Assembly (NCBI GenBank): GCA_943787445.1
Contig: CALSML010000026.1
Location: 1-64,000, forward strand
Origin: an uncultured Alphaproteobacteria bacterium
GTDB taxonomy: Bacteria; Pseudomonadota; Alphaproteobacteria; UBA6615
Length of the DNA stretch: 64,000 bases
Reading direction: 5' to 3'
Within the stretch, counting starts at the first letter, position 1; each line of letters opens with the position of its first letter. A model generated the notes under the pieces. It made no database searches, had not been told where the DNA came from, and saw only the letters and a list, made by a program, of their open reading frames with translations. Shown here in pieces: positions 49,128-60,179 of this stretch. A program made the translations under genes and the position numbers.

Positions 49128-50535
49128 TCAGGGGTAAATGCCCAGCATACGACCCCAGAGATACTGCAAGGGCAATACGATGATGAGCCCAATCACGAAA
49201 TAGACAGCAAGCAGCCGCAATCCCTCTCGCATGGGCACGCCGCCAAGCGCCATGGCAATGGCGACGGGCGGGGCTTCGTGCGGAAAAGGATAGATCATCC
49301 AGCTGGGAACCTGAGTTAGAAGGACCGATTGCAGGGGCCAGCCGGTGGCTTGTGCGATGGCATCGGAAAATGATGTGACGATGGGAGGGGCCGCGGGAAA
49401 GGTAGTGACCAGACCAACGGCAGCGCTTACCGCAAAGATTTCATAGAAAGTAACGATCCCACCGTCCTTGGTCAGTGGAATGTTGGCGAGCAACCATTCT
49501 CCGATGGCGCCGCCCAGACCTGAATCATTGGCGATGGCGCCAACTGCAATGACCCCGGCGACAAACAGCCAGGATCCGTAGTTGATGTCCGAATTCATGC
49601 ATGAAGCCGGCAGCATTCCGATTTTCGGGGTGATGCAGAGCAGCGCGGCGGCGAGAGCCACCCAGGCAGGCGAAATGCCGTGCAGTGAATCAGTCATCCA
49701 GAATGCCAGCGCGATGAGCATGATGCCCATCAATCGGCGCTCACCGGCGCTCCACGCGGACAGGGTTTTCTCGGCGTTGTGTGGTTGCGGTTTGGCGCCA
49801 AAGAGCAGTGTGATCAGCAGGATCACGACCAGAACCCCCAGAACGCCAAGCACCGGGAAGTTGAGGAAGGTGTACCCGAAATAGGTAAAGCCAATGCCGA
49901 AGATGCTCTCTGAAGCACCGACGAAGGCCATGTTCACGACATTGGAAGGCAGGATGCCAAAAGCGGGAATGGTTGTCCCCCAGCCCGCCGCGATGACAAG
50001 TCCGTGACGAGCACGGGTGTTTTCTGCGAAACCAAGCTGGGTTGCGAGGGCAACGGCCAGGGGCGCCATCAACACAACCCGTCCGGACGCCGATGGCATG
50101 ATGAAACTCAGCAACATGCCGGCAACGGCAAGTCCTCCGGCCATGGCCATATAGCGCCCGGGCAGATGGATCATCATCAATTGAACCAGGCGGGCGGCGA
50201 GGCCGGAGCGATTTGCGGCCAGCGAGAGAATCAGGCCGCCGAAAACCAACCATGTGGCTGAAGCATGGAAGCCGGAAAAAAACGATTTCCGGTGGCGCGA
50301 TCGCAAACACCACAGAAATCAGAAACAGCAACAATGCTGTGATGTGTTGCGGCATGGCGCCGGTTGCCCAGTTCGCGATGGCAAACATGACAATACCGGC
50401 AGCTGGCAGAACACCGGGCGTGTCTGTCCAGAGCGGTGCGGCGAGCAGTACGCCGGATAAAATCGTGATGATGCCGGCCGAGATGTGCGACAGGCTGGGG
50501 CGCGCGATGCTGGTGGTCGCCATCGGGGTTTCCAT
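49128..50535 (-). CDS. SLC13/DASS-family anion transporter, one frameshift at about 50276
   Basis: ATWLVFGGLILSLAANRSGLAARLVQLMM; MLLSFIMPSASGRVVLMAPLAVALA; multi-TM. Confidence 0.85.
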
Positions 50536-50711
50536 GGGGCGAAGAAAGAAGGCCCCGATACTAGCAGTCAGGGTGATGATGTGCGAGCGGCGGGCCATTC
50601 CCTGTCTGCGCGCCTGCCATACCGTTTCGGGTTGACCGGGATTTGCCCGGGGAGCGACCTGTGGTGTACTGCTGAAGGTAGAATTGGATGTGCCAGACTT
50701 CGGGGGAGGCC

Positions 50712-52841
50712 ATGGCCGTTACAAATGGAAATGCCGCTGTGCTGTTTCGGCAGAGCGGTGGCGTCTGCGTGATTTCGATCAACAATCCGCCGGTCAACAC
50801 CTTGGCCAAACAGGTGCGGCTCGCAATTGCCGAGCTGATCAGCCTGTCGCAATCCGATCCGGCCATCAAAGCCATCGTGATTTGCGGTGCGGGCCGAAAT
50901 TTCTGCGGTGGTGCAGATATCCGGGAATTCAACACGCCTGATCGGCAAGTGCGCCCGATGACGCGACACCTGATGAACATCGTCGAAGACTGCGAGAAGC
51001 CTGTCGTGGCCGCTATTCATGGTCCCACGCTGGGAGGGGGACTCGAACTCGCGCTTGGCTGTCACTATCGCATTGTCGATGCCGATGCTCAGCTGGGGTT
51101 GCCGGAAGTCCATCGGGGGGTGGTTCCAGGTGCTGGAGGCACGCAGCGATTGCCGCGATTGGTCGGGTTTCGCAAAGGGCTGGAGATGATCACGAGCGGG
51201 ACACCGGTTGATGCTGCAACAGCGCTGGAGATCGGACTTGTCGACAAGGTGGTGCGCGACGTGGATCTGGTTGAAGCTGCGATTTCCTATGCCACCAAAC
51301 TGATTGAACAGCGAACCCCGACCCGTCGCACAAGTGGAATCGCGATTGATGTGACCCCCTCTGAAGGAGAGGCCATTGTGGTCGAAATCCGGGCTTCGCT
51401 TGAAAAATCCGCCCGCGGCATGCAGGCGCCGTTTCGTTGCCTTGAAAGTGTCGCGAATACGCTCACCATGTCCTTTGAGGACGGCTGGGCGCGTGAAGCA
51501 GAAATCAGTGAAGTTGCCGTTGCATCCGATGAATCGCGTTCGCTGGTACATGCGTTCTTTGCGGAACGACAGACGTCCAAAATTCCCGATATTCCGGCCG
51601 ATATTACCCGCCGTGAAATCGAAAAGGTCGCAATTCTCGGCGCCGGGACCATGGGTGGTGGCATTGCCATGTCCTTTGCCAATGCCGGGATGAACGTGAC
51701 GGTGATCGAGGCATCACAAGAGAATCTCGACAGTGGGCTGGCCCGGATCGAAGCGAATTATGACGCGACCCGCAAGCGCGGCCGCCTGTCAGATGACGCG
51801 ATGGTGGCCCGTAAGTCCTGCATTCAGGGCGCGGTTGGAATGGACGCGATCGCAGACGCCGATCTGGTGATCGAAGCAGTGTTCGAGGAGATGGACGTCA
51901 AAAAGCAGGTCTTCTACGAACTCGACCGTCAGGCGAAATCAGGGCGCGATTCTGGCCACAAACACCTCACGCTGGATGTGGATGCGATTGCGGCCGTGAC
52001 GCAGCGGCCCGAGGACGTGCTGGGAATGCACTTCTTCAGTCCGGCGAATGTCATGACGTTGCTGGAAATTGTTCGTGCCAGGAAAACCTCGCCCGACATT
52101 ATCGCGACGGTCCTCGATCTCTCCCGCAAACTCGGCAAGACCGGTGTGGTCGTCGGGGTGTGCGACGGGTTTGTCGGTAACCGGATGCTGGCGCCATATT
52201 TCCGGCAGGCTGATTTTCTCGTCGAAGAAGGGGCGTTGCCTCAGGATGTGGATCGGGTAATCGAGGCCTTCGGCTTCCGCATGGGGCCGTTCCGGGTCTA
52301 CGATCTGGCCGGTCTGGATATCAGCTGGGCGATCGAGAAACGTCGCGCGGAAACGCGCCCTTCGGATGAACGTTTCTCACCCCTGCTGGAGCGTATTTGT
52401 GACCAGGGTCGTTACGGACAGAAGACCAATGCGGGCTGGTATGCCTATGAGGATGGTCGGACCGCGCGTCCCGACCCGTTGATCGAAGCCATGCTGACGG
52501 ATCGCTCGGCAGAAATGGGAATCAACCGCCGGGATATCTCCGACACGGAAATCCTTCAGCGCTGTGTCTACGCACTGATCAATGAGGGTGCCAAAATTCT
52601 CGAAGAGGATCTGGCGATCCGCTCCTCGGACGTCGATGTGATCTGGCTGCACGGCTATGGATTTCCGCGATGGCGCGGTGGGCCCATGTTCTACGCAGAT
52701 ACCGTTGGTCTGGCTGAAGTCGTTACGACTCTGGATCGGTTCCATGCCGAATGGGGGGACAAATGGGCGCCGACAGCCTTGTTGCGGGATCTCGCCGAAG
52801 CGGGTTCGAGCTTCAAGGAATGGGACAAGACCCGCGGCTGA
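50712..52841 (+). CDS. FadJ-like enoyl-CoA hydratase/3-hydroxyacyl-CoA dehydrogenase
   Basis: GAGRNFCGGADIREF; AIHGPTLGGGLELALGCHYR; VAILGAGTMGGGIAMSFANAGMNVTVIE; GNRMLAPYFRQADFLVEEGA. Confidence 0.93.
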   Translation: MAVTNGNAAVLFRQSGGVCVISINNPPVNTLAKQVRLAIAELISLSQSDPAIKAIVICGAGRNFCGGADIREFNTPDRQVRPMTRHLMNIVEDCEKPVVAAIHGPTLGGGLELALGCHYRIVDADAQLGLPEVHRGVVPGAGGTQRLPRLVGFRKGLEMITSGTPVDAATALEIGLVDKVVRDVDLVEAAISYATKLIEQRTPTRRTSGIAIDVTPSEGEAIVVEIRASLEKSARGMQAPFRCLESVANTLTMSFEDGWAREAEISEVAVASDESRSLVHAFFAERQTSKIPDIPADITRREIEKVAILGAGTMGGGIAMSFANAGMNVTVIEASQENLDSGLARIEANYDATRKRGRLSDDAMVARKSCIQGAVGMDAIADADLVIEAVFEEMDVKKQVFYELDRQAKSGRDSGHKHLTLDVDAIAAVTQRPEDVLGMHFFSPANVMTLLEIVRARKTSPDIIATVLDLSRKLGKTGVVVGVCDGFVGNRMLAPYFRQADFLVEEGALPQDVDRVIEAFGFRMGPFRVYDLAGLDISWAIEKRRAETRPSDERFSPLLERICDQGRYGQKTNAGWYAYEDGRTARPDPLIEAMLTDRSAEMGINRRDISDTEILQRCVYALINEGAKILEEDLAIRSSDVDVIWLHGYGFPRWRGGPMFYADTVGLAEVVTTLDRFHAEWGDKWAPTALLRDLAEAGSSFKEWDKTRG

Positions 52842-52854
52842 TTTCTTTCCTGTC

Positions 52855-53635
52855 CTAGACAGGGACGGTCGCACCACCATCGATCACAAGGGTCTGGCCG
52901 GTCATCCAGCGACCGGCATCCGAGGCCAGAAAGACAGCGGCGCCGGCGATATCTTCCGGGTCGCCCAGGTGGCGCAACGGTGTTGCGGCGATCCGGGGGT
53001 CGGCGAATTCCGGGTTCTCCCACAAGGCACGTGCAAAATCGGTTTTGACGAGACCGGGGGCGATGGTGTTGACGCGGATGTTGTCGGGTCCCAGTTCCAC
53101 GGCGAGATTCTTCGCAAGCTGAATGTCGGCGGCCTTGGAAATGTTGTAAGCGCCGATCACGTCACTGCCGCGCAATCCGCCGATGGACGAGACGAATACA
53201 ACCACACCGTCGCGGGCTGTTTTCATGTCCGGGACTATCATCTGTGTCAGCCACAGCTGGGCCTGAATATTGGTGTGCATGATCTTGGCGAAGATATCGT
53301 CGGGGATTTCCATTGCCGGACCGTAATAGGGGTTGATGGCTGCGTTGCAGATCAGGATATCGATGGGCCCCCATTCAGCTTTCGTGGAGGTCAACCAGAT
53401 TCTGCAGTTCGTCCTTGCGCCCCACATTGCAGGGAATGCCCAGCACCGTGTGCCCGGCGTCTTGTAGGGCCTGTGTGGTTTCGGAGACCCGGCCTTCATC
53501 GCGGCTGGAGATGGTGACTTTCGCGCCGGCTTCGGCCAGTGCGACGGCAATGGCCCGCCCGATTCCCTTGGTCGAACCGGTGACGATTGCGGTCTTACCG
53601 GACAGATCGAACGGCGATTTTGCGGAACTGGTCAT
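52855..53635 (-). CDS. SDR family oxidoreductase, one frameshift at about 53385
   Basis: LSGKTAIVTGSTKGIGRAIAVALAEAGAKV; IDILICNAAINPYYGP; GAYNISKAAD. Confidence 0.92.
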
Positions 53636-53730
53636 GACAACTCCCTTTGAGGCCCTGTTGGCGGTATCCTAGGATAAGTCGTGCGGCGGAACACCTGCCG
53701 CGACAGCTGTTTTATCGTTGGGGGAATGAC

Positions 53731-54966
53731 ATGGATTTTGAACTGAGTGCGCGATGCCGGGAGATGAGGGCCGATCTCCTCGCCTTCATGGACGAGTTTA
53801 TCTACCCCAATGAGGAGACCTTCGAGGAACAGCTCAACACCCAGGGCACACGCTGGCAGACTCCCCGGATCATGGAAGACCTGAAGGTCGAGGCCCGCAA
53901 GCGGGGCTTGTGGAACCTGTTTCTGCCCGATGCCCATCATGGCGCGGGGCTGACCAATGCGGAATATGCCCCTCTCTGCGAGATCATGGGCCGGGTCGAC
54001 TGGGCGCCCGAAGTGTTCAATTGCAACGCGCCCGATACCGGCAATATGGAGGTGCTGCACATGTACGGCACCTCGGCGCAGCAGGAGGCCTGGCTCACGC
54101 CATTGCTGAACGGCGAAATCCGATCCGCCTTTGCGATGACCGAACCGGATGTGGCGTCCTCGGATGCGACCAATGTGGAATGTGCGATCACCCACGACGG
54201 GGACGAGTATGTGATTAATGGCCGCAAATGGTGGATTTCGAACGCGGGCAATCCGCGCTGCCAGATCATGATCGTCATGGGCAAGACAGACCCGACAGCC
54301 GACCGCCACAAGCAGCAGTCACAAATCCTCGTGCCGCGTGACACACCGGGTCTGACGGTCAAGCGTACCTTGAACGTGATGGGCTATGACGATGCACCCC
54401 ATGGTCATGCGGAGGTTATTTTCGAGAATGTCCGTGTGCCCGTGGAAAACCTGATCCTGGGTGAAGGACGCGGGTTCGAGGTTGCTCAGGGGCGGCTGGG
54501 ACCGGGACGCATCCATCACTGCATGCGGGTGATCGGGGTGGCCGAACGCGCTCTGGAAGCGATGTGCAAGCGGGCGACCGAACGCGAGACCTGGGGCAAA
54601 TTGCTGGCGGAACGAGGGATCACCGAAGAACGAATCGCTCAATCCCGGATCGAAATCGAAATGTGTCGCCTGCTGGTCATGAAGGCCGCCTGGATGATCG
54701 ATGCGGTGGGCACCAAGGAGGCGCGTCAGGAAATCGCGATGATCAAGGTGGCCGCGCCCAATATGGCCCTGGGTGTGATCGACCGGGCTCTTCAGCTACA
54801 TGGCGGCGGCGGCATGTCCGATGATTTCCCACTGGCAGCCATGTATGCGCGAACCCGTGCCATGCGTCTTTTCGATGGACCGGATGAGGTCCATCGACGT
54901 CAGATTGCCCGGCTCGAGCTGCGTCGCCAGGTCGACGACTGGCCGCGCAATCGCGGCGTCGCCTAG
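53731..54966 (+). CDS. Acyl-CoA dehydrogenase family protein
   Basis: [70 protein letters not shown]. Confidence 0.94.
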   Translation: MDFELSARCREMRADLLAFMDEFIYPNEETFEEQLNTQGTRWQTPRIMEDLKVEARKRGLWNLFLPDAHHGAGLTNAEYAPLCEIMGRVDWAPEVFNCNAPDTGNMEVLHMYGTSAQQEAWLTPLLNGEIRSAFAMTEPDVASSDATNVECAITHDGDEYVINGRKWWISNAGNPRCQIMIVMGKTDPTADRHKQQSQILVPRDTPGLTVKRTLNVMGYDDAPHGHAEVIFENVRVPVENLILGEGRGFEVAQGRLGPGRIHHCMRVIGVAERALEAMCKRATERETWGKLLAERGITEERIAQSRIEIEMCRLLVMKAAWMIDAVGTKEARQEIAMIKVAAPNMALGVIDRALQLHGGGGMSDDFPLAAMYARTRAMRLFDGPDEVHRRQIARLELRRQVDDWPRNRGVA

Positions 54967-54970
54967 CATT

Positions 54971-55492
54971 GTGATCTGGCGCCAGGTCAAGGTTCTACTC
55001 ATCCTGCCGGGCAGTGTCCTGGTGCTGGCACCCGCGCTGATCCTCTGGGTGACATCGAACACGGATGCTGCAGCCCGCTATATCGGTCCGGCCGATCCGG
55101 GATTCTGGGTGGGCGTGATCTGTGGCGCCATCGGTCTGGGCATCGCGATCTGGACAGTGTGTCTGTTTGTGGAGCTGGGCGATGGCACGCCGGCACCCTG
55201 GGACCCGCCGCAGCAACTCGTTCTTCAGGGTCCCTACCGGCATGTGCGCAACCCGATGATCTCCGGCATCTTTATGATGTTGCTCGCCGAATCCCTGATC
55301 CTGAACGCGTGGAGCATCGCGATCTGGCTGGGAGTCTTCTTTCTGGTGAACGCGCTCTACATTCCTCGTAAGGAAGAGAAGGCGCTCGAGGCTCGGTTCG
55401 GCGAAACCTATCTGCGGTACAAGGCAAATGTGCCGCGCTGGTTGCCCAATCCCTTTCCATGGAATCCTGACGATACCGGAGACAATGCATGA
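54971..55492 (+). CDS. Isoprenylcysteine/phospholipid methyltransferase family membrane protein
   Basis: GPYRHVRNPMISGIFMMLLAESL; IPRKEEKALEARFGETYLRYKANVPRWLPNP; GTG start. Confidence 0.87.
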   Translation: MIWRQVKVLLILPGSVLVLAPALILWVTSNTDAAARYIGPADPGFWVGVICGAIGLGIAIWTVCLFVELGDGTPAPWDPPQQLVLQGPYRHVRNPMISGIFMMLLAESLILNAWSIAIWLGVFFLVNALYIPRKEEKALEARFGETYLRYKANVPRWLPNPFPWNPDDTGDNA

Positions 55493-55728
55493 TCGCTGTC
55501 ATATTCGAGGTGTGGCCTGCCGAGGGGCGGAAAGACGATTACCTGAACATTGCCCATGAACTGCGCGCTGAACTGGACCGGATCGCCGGGTTCCTTTCGG
55601 TCGAGCGGTTCGAGAGTATCTATGAGCCCGGCAAGTATAATGAAGTCGAGGATGTGACACCGAAATGGTCGACCGCTGGTGGGCAGGTGCCGCTGGGCGC
55701 GATTCTGGAACTGGCGACAACCGCCTAG
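55489..55728 (+). CDS. Antibiotic biosynthesis monooxygenase-like protein, truncated or frameshifted
   Basis: MIAVIFEVWPAEGRKDDYLNIAHELRAELDRIAGFLSVERFESIYEPGKY, then no recognisable C-terminal half in frame. Confidence 0.6.
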   Translation: MIAVIFEVWPAEGRKDDYLNIAHELRAELDRIAGFLSVERFESIYEPGKYNEVEDVTPKWSTAGGQVPLGAILELATTA

Positions 55729-55731
55729 AAC

Positions 55732-56814
55732 CTATTGCGTGGCCGTGTAGTCGCGGATCGCTTCATCGGTGAATGTCATTCCGTGGCCGGGACGGTTCGG
55801 CGGTGCCATATGCCCGTCGATGATTTCCGGTCCGACCTCCCACAGATTGTCGGGTGATCCTGCCAGCACTTCGACCAGTGACGCGTTCGGGATGGCGGCC
55901 AGAACCGAAATCGACAGTTCGGGCACCAGATGCGGCGCAATTTTGATGTCATAGGCTGCGGCCAGATGGGCAATGCGCATCATTTCCGTGAAACCACCGC
56001 ACCGATGGATGTCCGGGTTGAGATACTGGGCTGCCCCGGCATCGATCAGGTCCCGGAAGCCATAGCGGGTGTATTCATTCTCTCCCGTTGCGACGGGGAT
56101 GGAGATCGCGGCGGCCACTTCGGCACATTGATCGATATTGTCCGCGAGCACCGGTTCTTCGTACCAGAACAGATTGCAGTCCTCGAGGGCGTGCCCGACG
56201 CGGATATTTGTTGCCACGTCCCAGCGTTGGTTGGCATCGACGAGGATTTCCATGTCGTCGCCAAGGGCCGCGCGGACCTGTCGGACACGTTCGACATTCT
56301 CCATCACATCGTCGCGCCCCAGCTTGAACTTGTAGTGGCGGCAGCCCTGTGCCCGGAAGCCTTCGGCCTCCTCGACGATCTGATCGACCGTATAGGGCAG
56401 AAATCCGCCGCTGCCATAGACCGGGATGGACTCGTTATGTGCGCCGAGCAGGTGCCAGACGGGCCGGTCGACAGACTTTCCCAACAGGTCCCAGAGGCCG
56501 ATATCGATGGCGCTCATGGCGTAGACGGGAATGCCCTTCTTTCGCAGGCCCCTGTCGTTCTCGTACATGTCCCGCCAGATGGCACCGATCCGGAGCGGGT
56601 CCCGCCCGAGGATCAGGGGTATGATGCTTTCCTCAAGATAGGTGCGCACCGCACCGGCCCCCATGCCGCCGATCAGCATCGTGTAGCCAAGCCCTTCAAG
56701 GCCCTCATCGGTGCGGATGCGGGCCACCACATAGGTGTTCGCGCCGTAATATGCGCTGACCGGAGGGCCGTTCGGCACGATCACCGTGGAGGTCACGATC
56801 TCGGTGATTTTCAT
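55732..56814 (-). CDS. Mandelate racemase/muconate lactonizing enzyme family protein
   Basis: HYKFKLGR (KxK), LVDANQRWD, FWYEEPV, TGENEY, APHLVPE of the enolase superfamily. Confidence 0.92.
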   Translation of the reverse strand: MKITEIVTSTVIVPNGPPVSAYYGANTYVVARIRTDEGLEGLGYTMLIGGMGAGAVRTYLEESIIPLILGRDPLRIGAIWRDMYENDRGLRKKGIPVYAMSAIDIGLWDLLGKSVDRPVWHLLGAHNESIPVYGSGGFLPYTVDQIVEEAEGFRAQGCRHYKFKLGRDDVMENVERVRQVRAALGDDMEILVDANQRWDVATNIRVGHALEDCNLFWYEEPVLADNIDQCAEVAAAISIPVATGENEYTRYGFRDLIDAGAAQYLNPDIHRCGGFTEMMRIAHLAAAYDIKIAPHLVPELSISVLAAIPNASLVEVLAGSPDNLWEVGPEIIDGHMAPPNRPGHGMTFTDEAIRDYTATQ

Positions 56815-58472
56815 GACGCGTTCCTTGCTGGTTCATATTCGGCTGTGTGGGGAAGCTCTGCGGCGGGTGGCGGTTGCTTGCCGAGGATCATGTCCGATGC
56901 TTTTTCCGCGATCATGATCGTGGCCACATTAGTGTTGGTCGAATGGGCAGCCGGAATGACCGAGGCGTCCACCACACGCAGGCCCTCGGTTCCGCGCACA
57001 CGCAATTCATCGTCGACCACGGCATTGGTGTCATTCTCCGGACCCATCCGGCAGGTGCCCATCAGGTGAAACACGGTCGTGCCATAGGCGCGCGCGAAAT
57101 CCAGCAGCTCGTCGTCACTCTGCACTTCAGCGCCCGGCGTGATTTCATGGTCGAACAGGTGGGACATCTCCGGGGACTGGATCATTTGCCGTCCCAGGCG
57201 CAAACCGGCGATGGTCAGTTGCTGGTCGTATTCATGATCGAGGTAGTTCGGCTGAATGGCCGGCTTGTCGTGGCTATCGGACGTCCTGGCGCGCACAGAA
57301 CCCCGGCTCCGGGGCCGCATTGGCCAGCTCGCGATCGTCATGCCGGGATATTCTTCCAGTTGCGAAGGCACGCCTTGCTTGTAGCTGGCCGGGGTGAAGA
57401 TGAAATTCAGATCGCCGTGATCAAGCGAGGGGTCGGACTTCCAGAAGGCATAGGTCAGCGAAGGGGAAAGGGTGAGGATGCCTTTTCGACGCGTTGCGAA
57501 ATTCGCGATTTCGGATATCAGCGCCAGACCGCGCGCACGTTCGTTGAGGGTGGCCGCATTCCTGACCCGCGACGCGTTGCGCGCGAGATAGTGATCCACG
57601 AGATTTTCACCAACTGCGGGCAATTCGTGTTGCACCGGAATGCCGAGATCCTGAAGCAGCGCACCGGGACCGATGCCTGAAACCTGCAGGAGTTGCGGTG
57701 ACGCCACGGCGCCGCCGGAGAGAATGATCTCACGGCGGGCGTGAATTTCGATCACTCGTCCGTTGCGTTGGTATCGGACGCCGGTTGCCCGACGTCCTTC
57801 GAACAGGATGCGTTCAACATGTGCACGGGTGCGGATGTCGAGGTTTCGGCGGTGTTTCACCGGGTTCAGGAAAGACACTGCCGCGCTTCTTCGACGGCCC
57901 TTGTGGATGTTGCGCTGGTAATAGCCAACGCCTTCGTGGGTTGCGCCGTTGTAATCCGGGTTTCGTGGAATGCCCAGTTTGACACAGCTTTCGATGAAGG
58001 CTTCGCAGATCGGGTGCGGGGCGTCGATATCGGTGACGGGAAGTTCACCTTCTCGACCGCGGTAGAGTTCATCTCCCTCTCCAATCCGTCGTTCACTGCG
58101 ACGGAAATACGGCAAGATGTCCGCATAGCCCCAGCCGCGATTGCCCATTTGGGCCCAGCTGTCAAAATCCAGTCGCTGACCGCGGTTGTAGACATGACCG
58201 TTGATGGAACTGGAGCCACCGAGGGTTTTACCCCGTGGTGCAGGAATGCTGCGTCCGGCTGTACCCGCGCTGGGCTCGCTGCTGTAGAGCCAGTTCATGG
58301 CGGGGTTGGTGAGGGTATTCATGAACCCGGCCGGTATGTGAATCATCGGATGGGTGTCCCGGCCGCCCGCTTCCAGCAGGCAAACGGTCGCGTCTCCTGC
58401 TGACAGTCGATTGGCGAGGACAGAACCGGCAGAACCGGCGCCGATGATGATGTAGTCAAACGCGTCGGGCAT
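56811..58472 (-). CDS. GMC family oxidoreductase (choline dehydrogenase-like)
   Basis: FDYIIIGAGSAGSVLANRLS; PRGKTLGGSSSINGHVYNRG; VFHLMGTCRMG; NTNVATIMIAEKASDMI. Confidence 0.95.
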   Translation of the reverse strand: MPDAFDYIIIGAGSAGSVLANRLSAGDATVCLLEAGGRDTHPMIHIPAGFMNTLTNPAMNWLYSSEPSAGTAGRSIPAPRGKTLGGSSSINGHVYNRGQRLDFDSWAQMGNRGWGYADILPYFRRSERRIGEGDELYRGREGELPVTDIDAPHPICEAFIESCVKLGIPRNPDYNGATHEGVGYYQRNIHKGRRRSAAVSFLNPVKHRRNLDIRTRAHVERILFEGRRATGVRYQRNGRVIEIHARREIILSGGAVASPQLLQVSGIGPGALLQDLGIPVQHELPAVGENLVDHYLARNASRVRNAATLNERARGLALISEIANFATRRKGILTLSPSLTYAFWKSDPSLDHGDLNFIFTPASYKQGVPSQLEEYPGMTIASWPMRPRSRGSVRARTSDSHDKPAIQPNYLDHEYDQQLTIAGLRLGRQMIQSPEMSHLFDHEITPGAEVQSDDELLDFARAYGTTVFHLMGTCRMGPENDTNAVVDDELRVRGTEGLRVVDASVIPAAHSTNTNVATIMIAEKASDMILGKQPPPAAELPHTAEYEPARNAS

Positions 58473-58500
58473 ATCTGTTCCGTTCGGTAATACGCAAAAT

Positions 58501-59538
58501 CTATTGGCTGCGATTGGTGACCAGTTCCCACGCGCGGAGGGACAGCTGCTGGGTCAGGTCCCGGCGCAACAGCGCCTCGGGGGATGACGCATTGCCCTGC
58601 AAGCCCCGGTAATAGACGCCCTGAATGATGGCGGCGAGACGGAACAGGGAAAGGACAAGATAGAAGGTCCAGTTCTCGATTTTGTCCCGACCGGTGTGAC
58701 GGCAATAGGCCGCCACGTAGTCCTCTTCAGACGGTATGCCGGGCAAGGACGCATCGAGACCGCGCATGTCCCCGAAGGATTCTTCGGGCCAGTGATAGGG
58801 CAGGCAGTTATAGGCAAGGTCCGAGAGCGGATGGCCGAGCGTGGACAACTCCCAGTCCAGAACCGCGACCACGTCGGGTGCGTCATCAGCGACAATCAGA
58901 TTCTCAAGTCGGAAATCGCCATGGACAATCGTCGTCTCGCTGTCATCGGGCATGTTCTCCGGCAGCCAGATCATCAGTTTGTCCATTTCGACCAGATCGT
59001 CCGTCTTGCTCGCTTCGTACTGCTTCGACCAGCGCGCCACCTGGCGACCCATATAGCCGCCGACCCGTCCGTAATCGCCCAGACCCACGGCCTCGAAATC
59101 GACCTGGTGCAGGGCCGCAAGGGTCGCGATCATCGAATCGTAGACAGCGGCGCGCTCCCCGGCCGTGGATTCGGGCAGAGAGGGATCGTGAAACACCCGG
59201 CCATCCGCATGATCCATCAGAAAGAATTCGGTCCCCACAATCGAGGTGTCTTCACATAGCGCCAGCGTACGAACGACGGGAACCGGCGTTCCCCCGAGCG
59301 CGCTGGTGATCTTGTGCTCGCGGTCCACGGCATGGGCCGACGGCAGCAACTCCCCGGGCGGCTTCTTGCGCAACACGTAACGGGTACCGTTCGTGTCGGT
59401 GATCAGGAAGGTCGGGTTGGACATCCCGCCCTGAAATTGTGCGATTTCGATGGGCGCGGCGAAACCCTCGATATGCGCCTCCATCCATGCCACCAGCGGG
59501 GTGGTGTCGAACCGGTGCTGTTCGAGGACCGGGACCAC
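58501..59538 (-). CDS. Phosphotransferase (APH/ACAD10-like) family protein
   Basis: FQGGMSNPTFLITDTNGTRYVLRKKPPGELLPSAHAVDREHKI; VHGDFRLENLIV; AVLDWELSTLGHPLSDLAY. Confidence 0.92.
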   Translation of the reverse strand: MVPVLEQHRFDTTPLVAWMEAHIEGFAAPIEIAQFQGGMSNPTFLITDTNGTRYVLRKKPPGELLPSAHAVDREHKITSALGGTPVPVVRTLALCEDTSIVGTEFFLMDHADGRVFHDPSLPESTAGERAAVYDSMIATLAALHQVDFEAVGLGDYGRVGGYMGRQVARWSKQYEASKTDDLVEMDKLMIWLPENMPDDSETTIVHGDFRLENLIVADDAPDVVAVLDWELSTLGHPLSDLAYNCLPYHWPEESFGDMRGLDASLPGIPSEEDYVAAYCRHTGRDKIENWTFYLVLSLFRLAAIIQGVYYRGLQGNASSPEALLRRDLTQQLSLRAWELVTNRSQ

Positions 59539-59579
59539 CTGGTCGGTGCGCGAAAAGGTGCGGTCAGAGGGGACTCATG

Positions 59580-60050
59580 TCAGTGGCCGGGCGTCGGGTA
59601 GAGCCGGCGGATGCTTTCGGCGACCATCGCCGGGCGTTCGCTGCCTTCTAGATCCATGGTGCTGTCGAACATCAGGTGAACGCTGCCATCAGCGCGTTTC
59701 TCTGCAGATTTCAGGGTCTGGCGCAGGCGGACACGGGAATCGACCGGGACCATCGCCGTGAAGCGTAGTTTATTGAGCCCGTAATTGATCGTGTTGTTCA
59801 GATTGTCGACATCGAACAGCGAGGCCGCGAGGTCCGGGATCAGGGACAGGATCAGGAATCCATGAGCGATGGTCTTGCCGCTAGGCATTTCCCGGGCCGC
59901 GCGTTCCGGGTCCACATGCAGCCACTGATGATCACCGGTGGCATCGGCGAATTTGTCGATCTGTGCCTGGGTGATGGTGTGCCAGTCGCTGACCACGATT
60001 TCCTCGCCGACAAGATCGAGAAAGGCGTCCGGGTGTGGATATTTTGCCAA
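59580..60050 (-). CDS. MaoC-family dehydratase
   Basis: ITQAQIDKFADATGDHQWLHVDPERAAREMPSGKTIAHGFLILSLIP. Confidence 0.94.
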   Translation of the reverse strand: MAKYPHPDAFLDLVGEEIVVSDWHTITQAQIDKFADATGDHQWLHVDPERAAREMPSGKTIAHGFLILSLIPDLAASLFDVDNLNNTINYGLNKLRFTAMVPVDSRVRLRQTLKSAEKRADGSVHLMFDSTMDLEGSERPAMVAESIRRLYPTPGH

Positions 60051-60179
60051 AGTCTTTGCTCCGTTTGATTGTCCCTTCGCCGCCCGGTTTGACCGGATAG
60101 GCGGGGATGCGCATCATGCGTTCCTACAATCCATTTGGGCAGATTTTTCGCAGTCTGTCACGGGAATCAGGGGTGCGGT

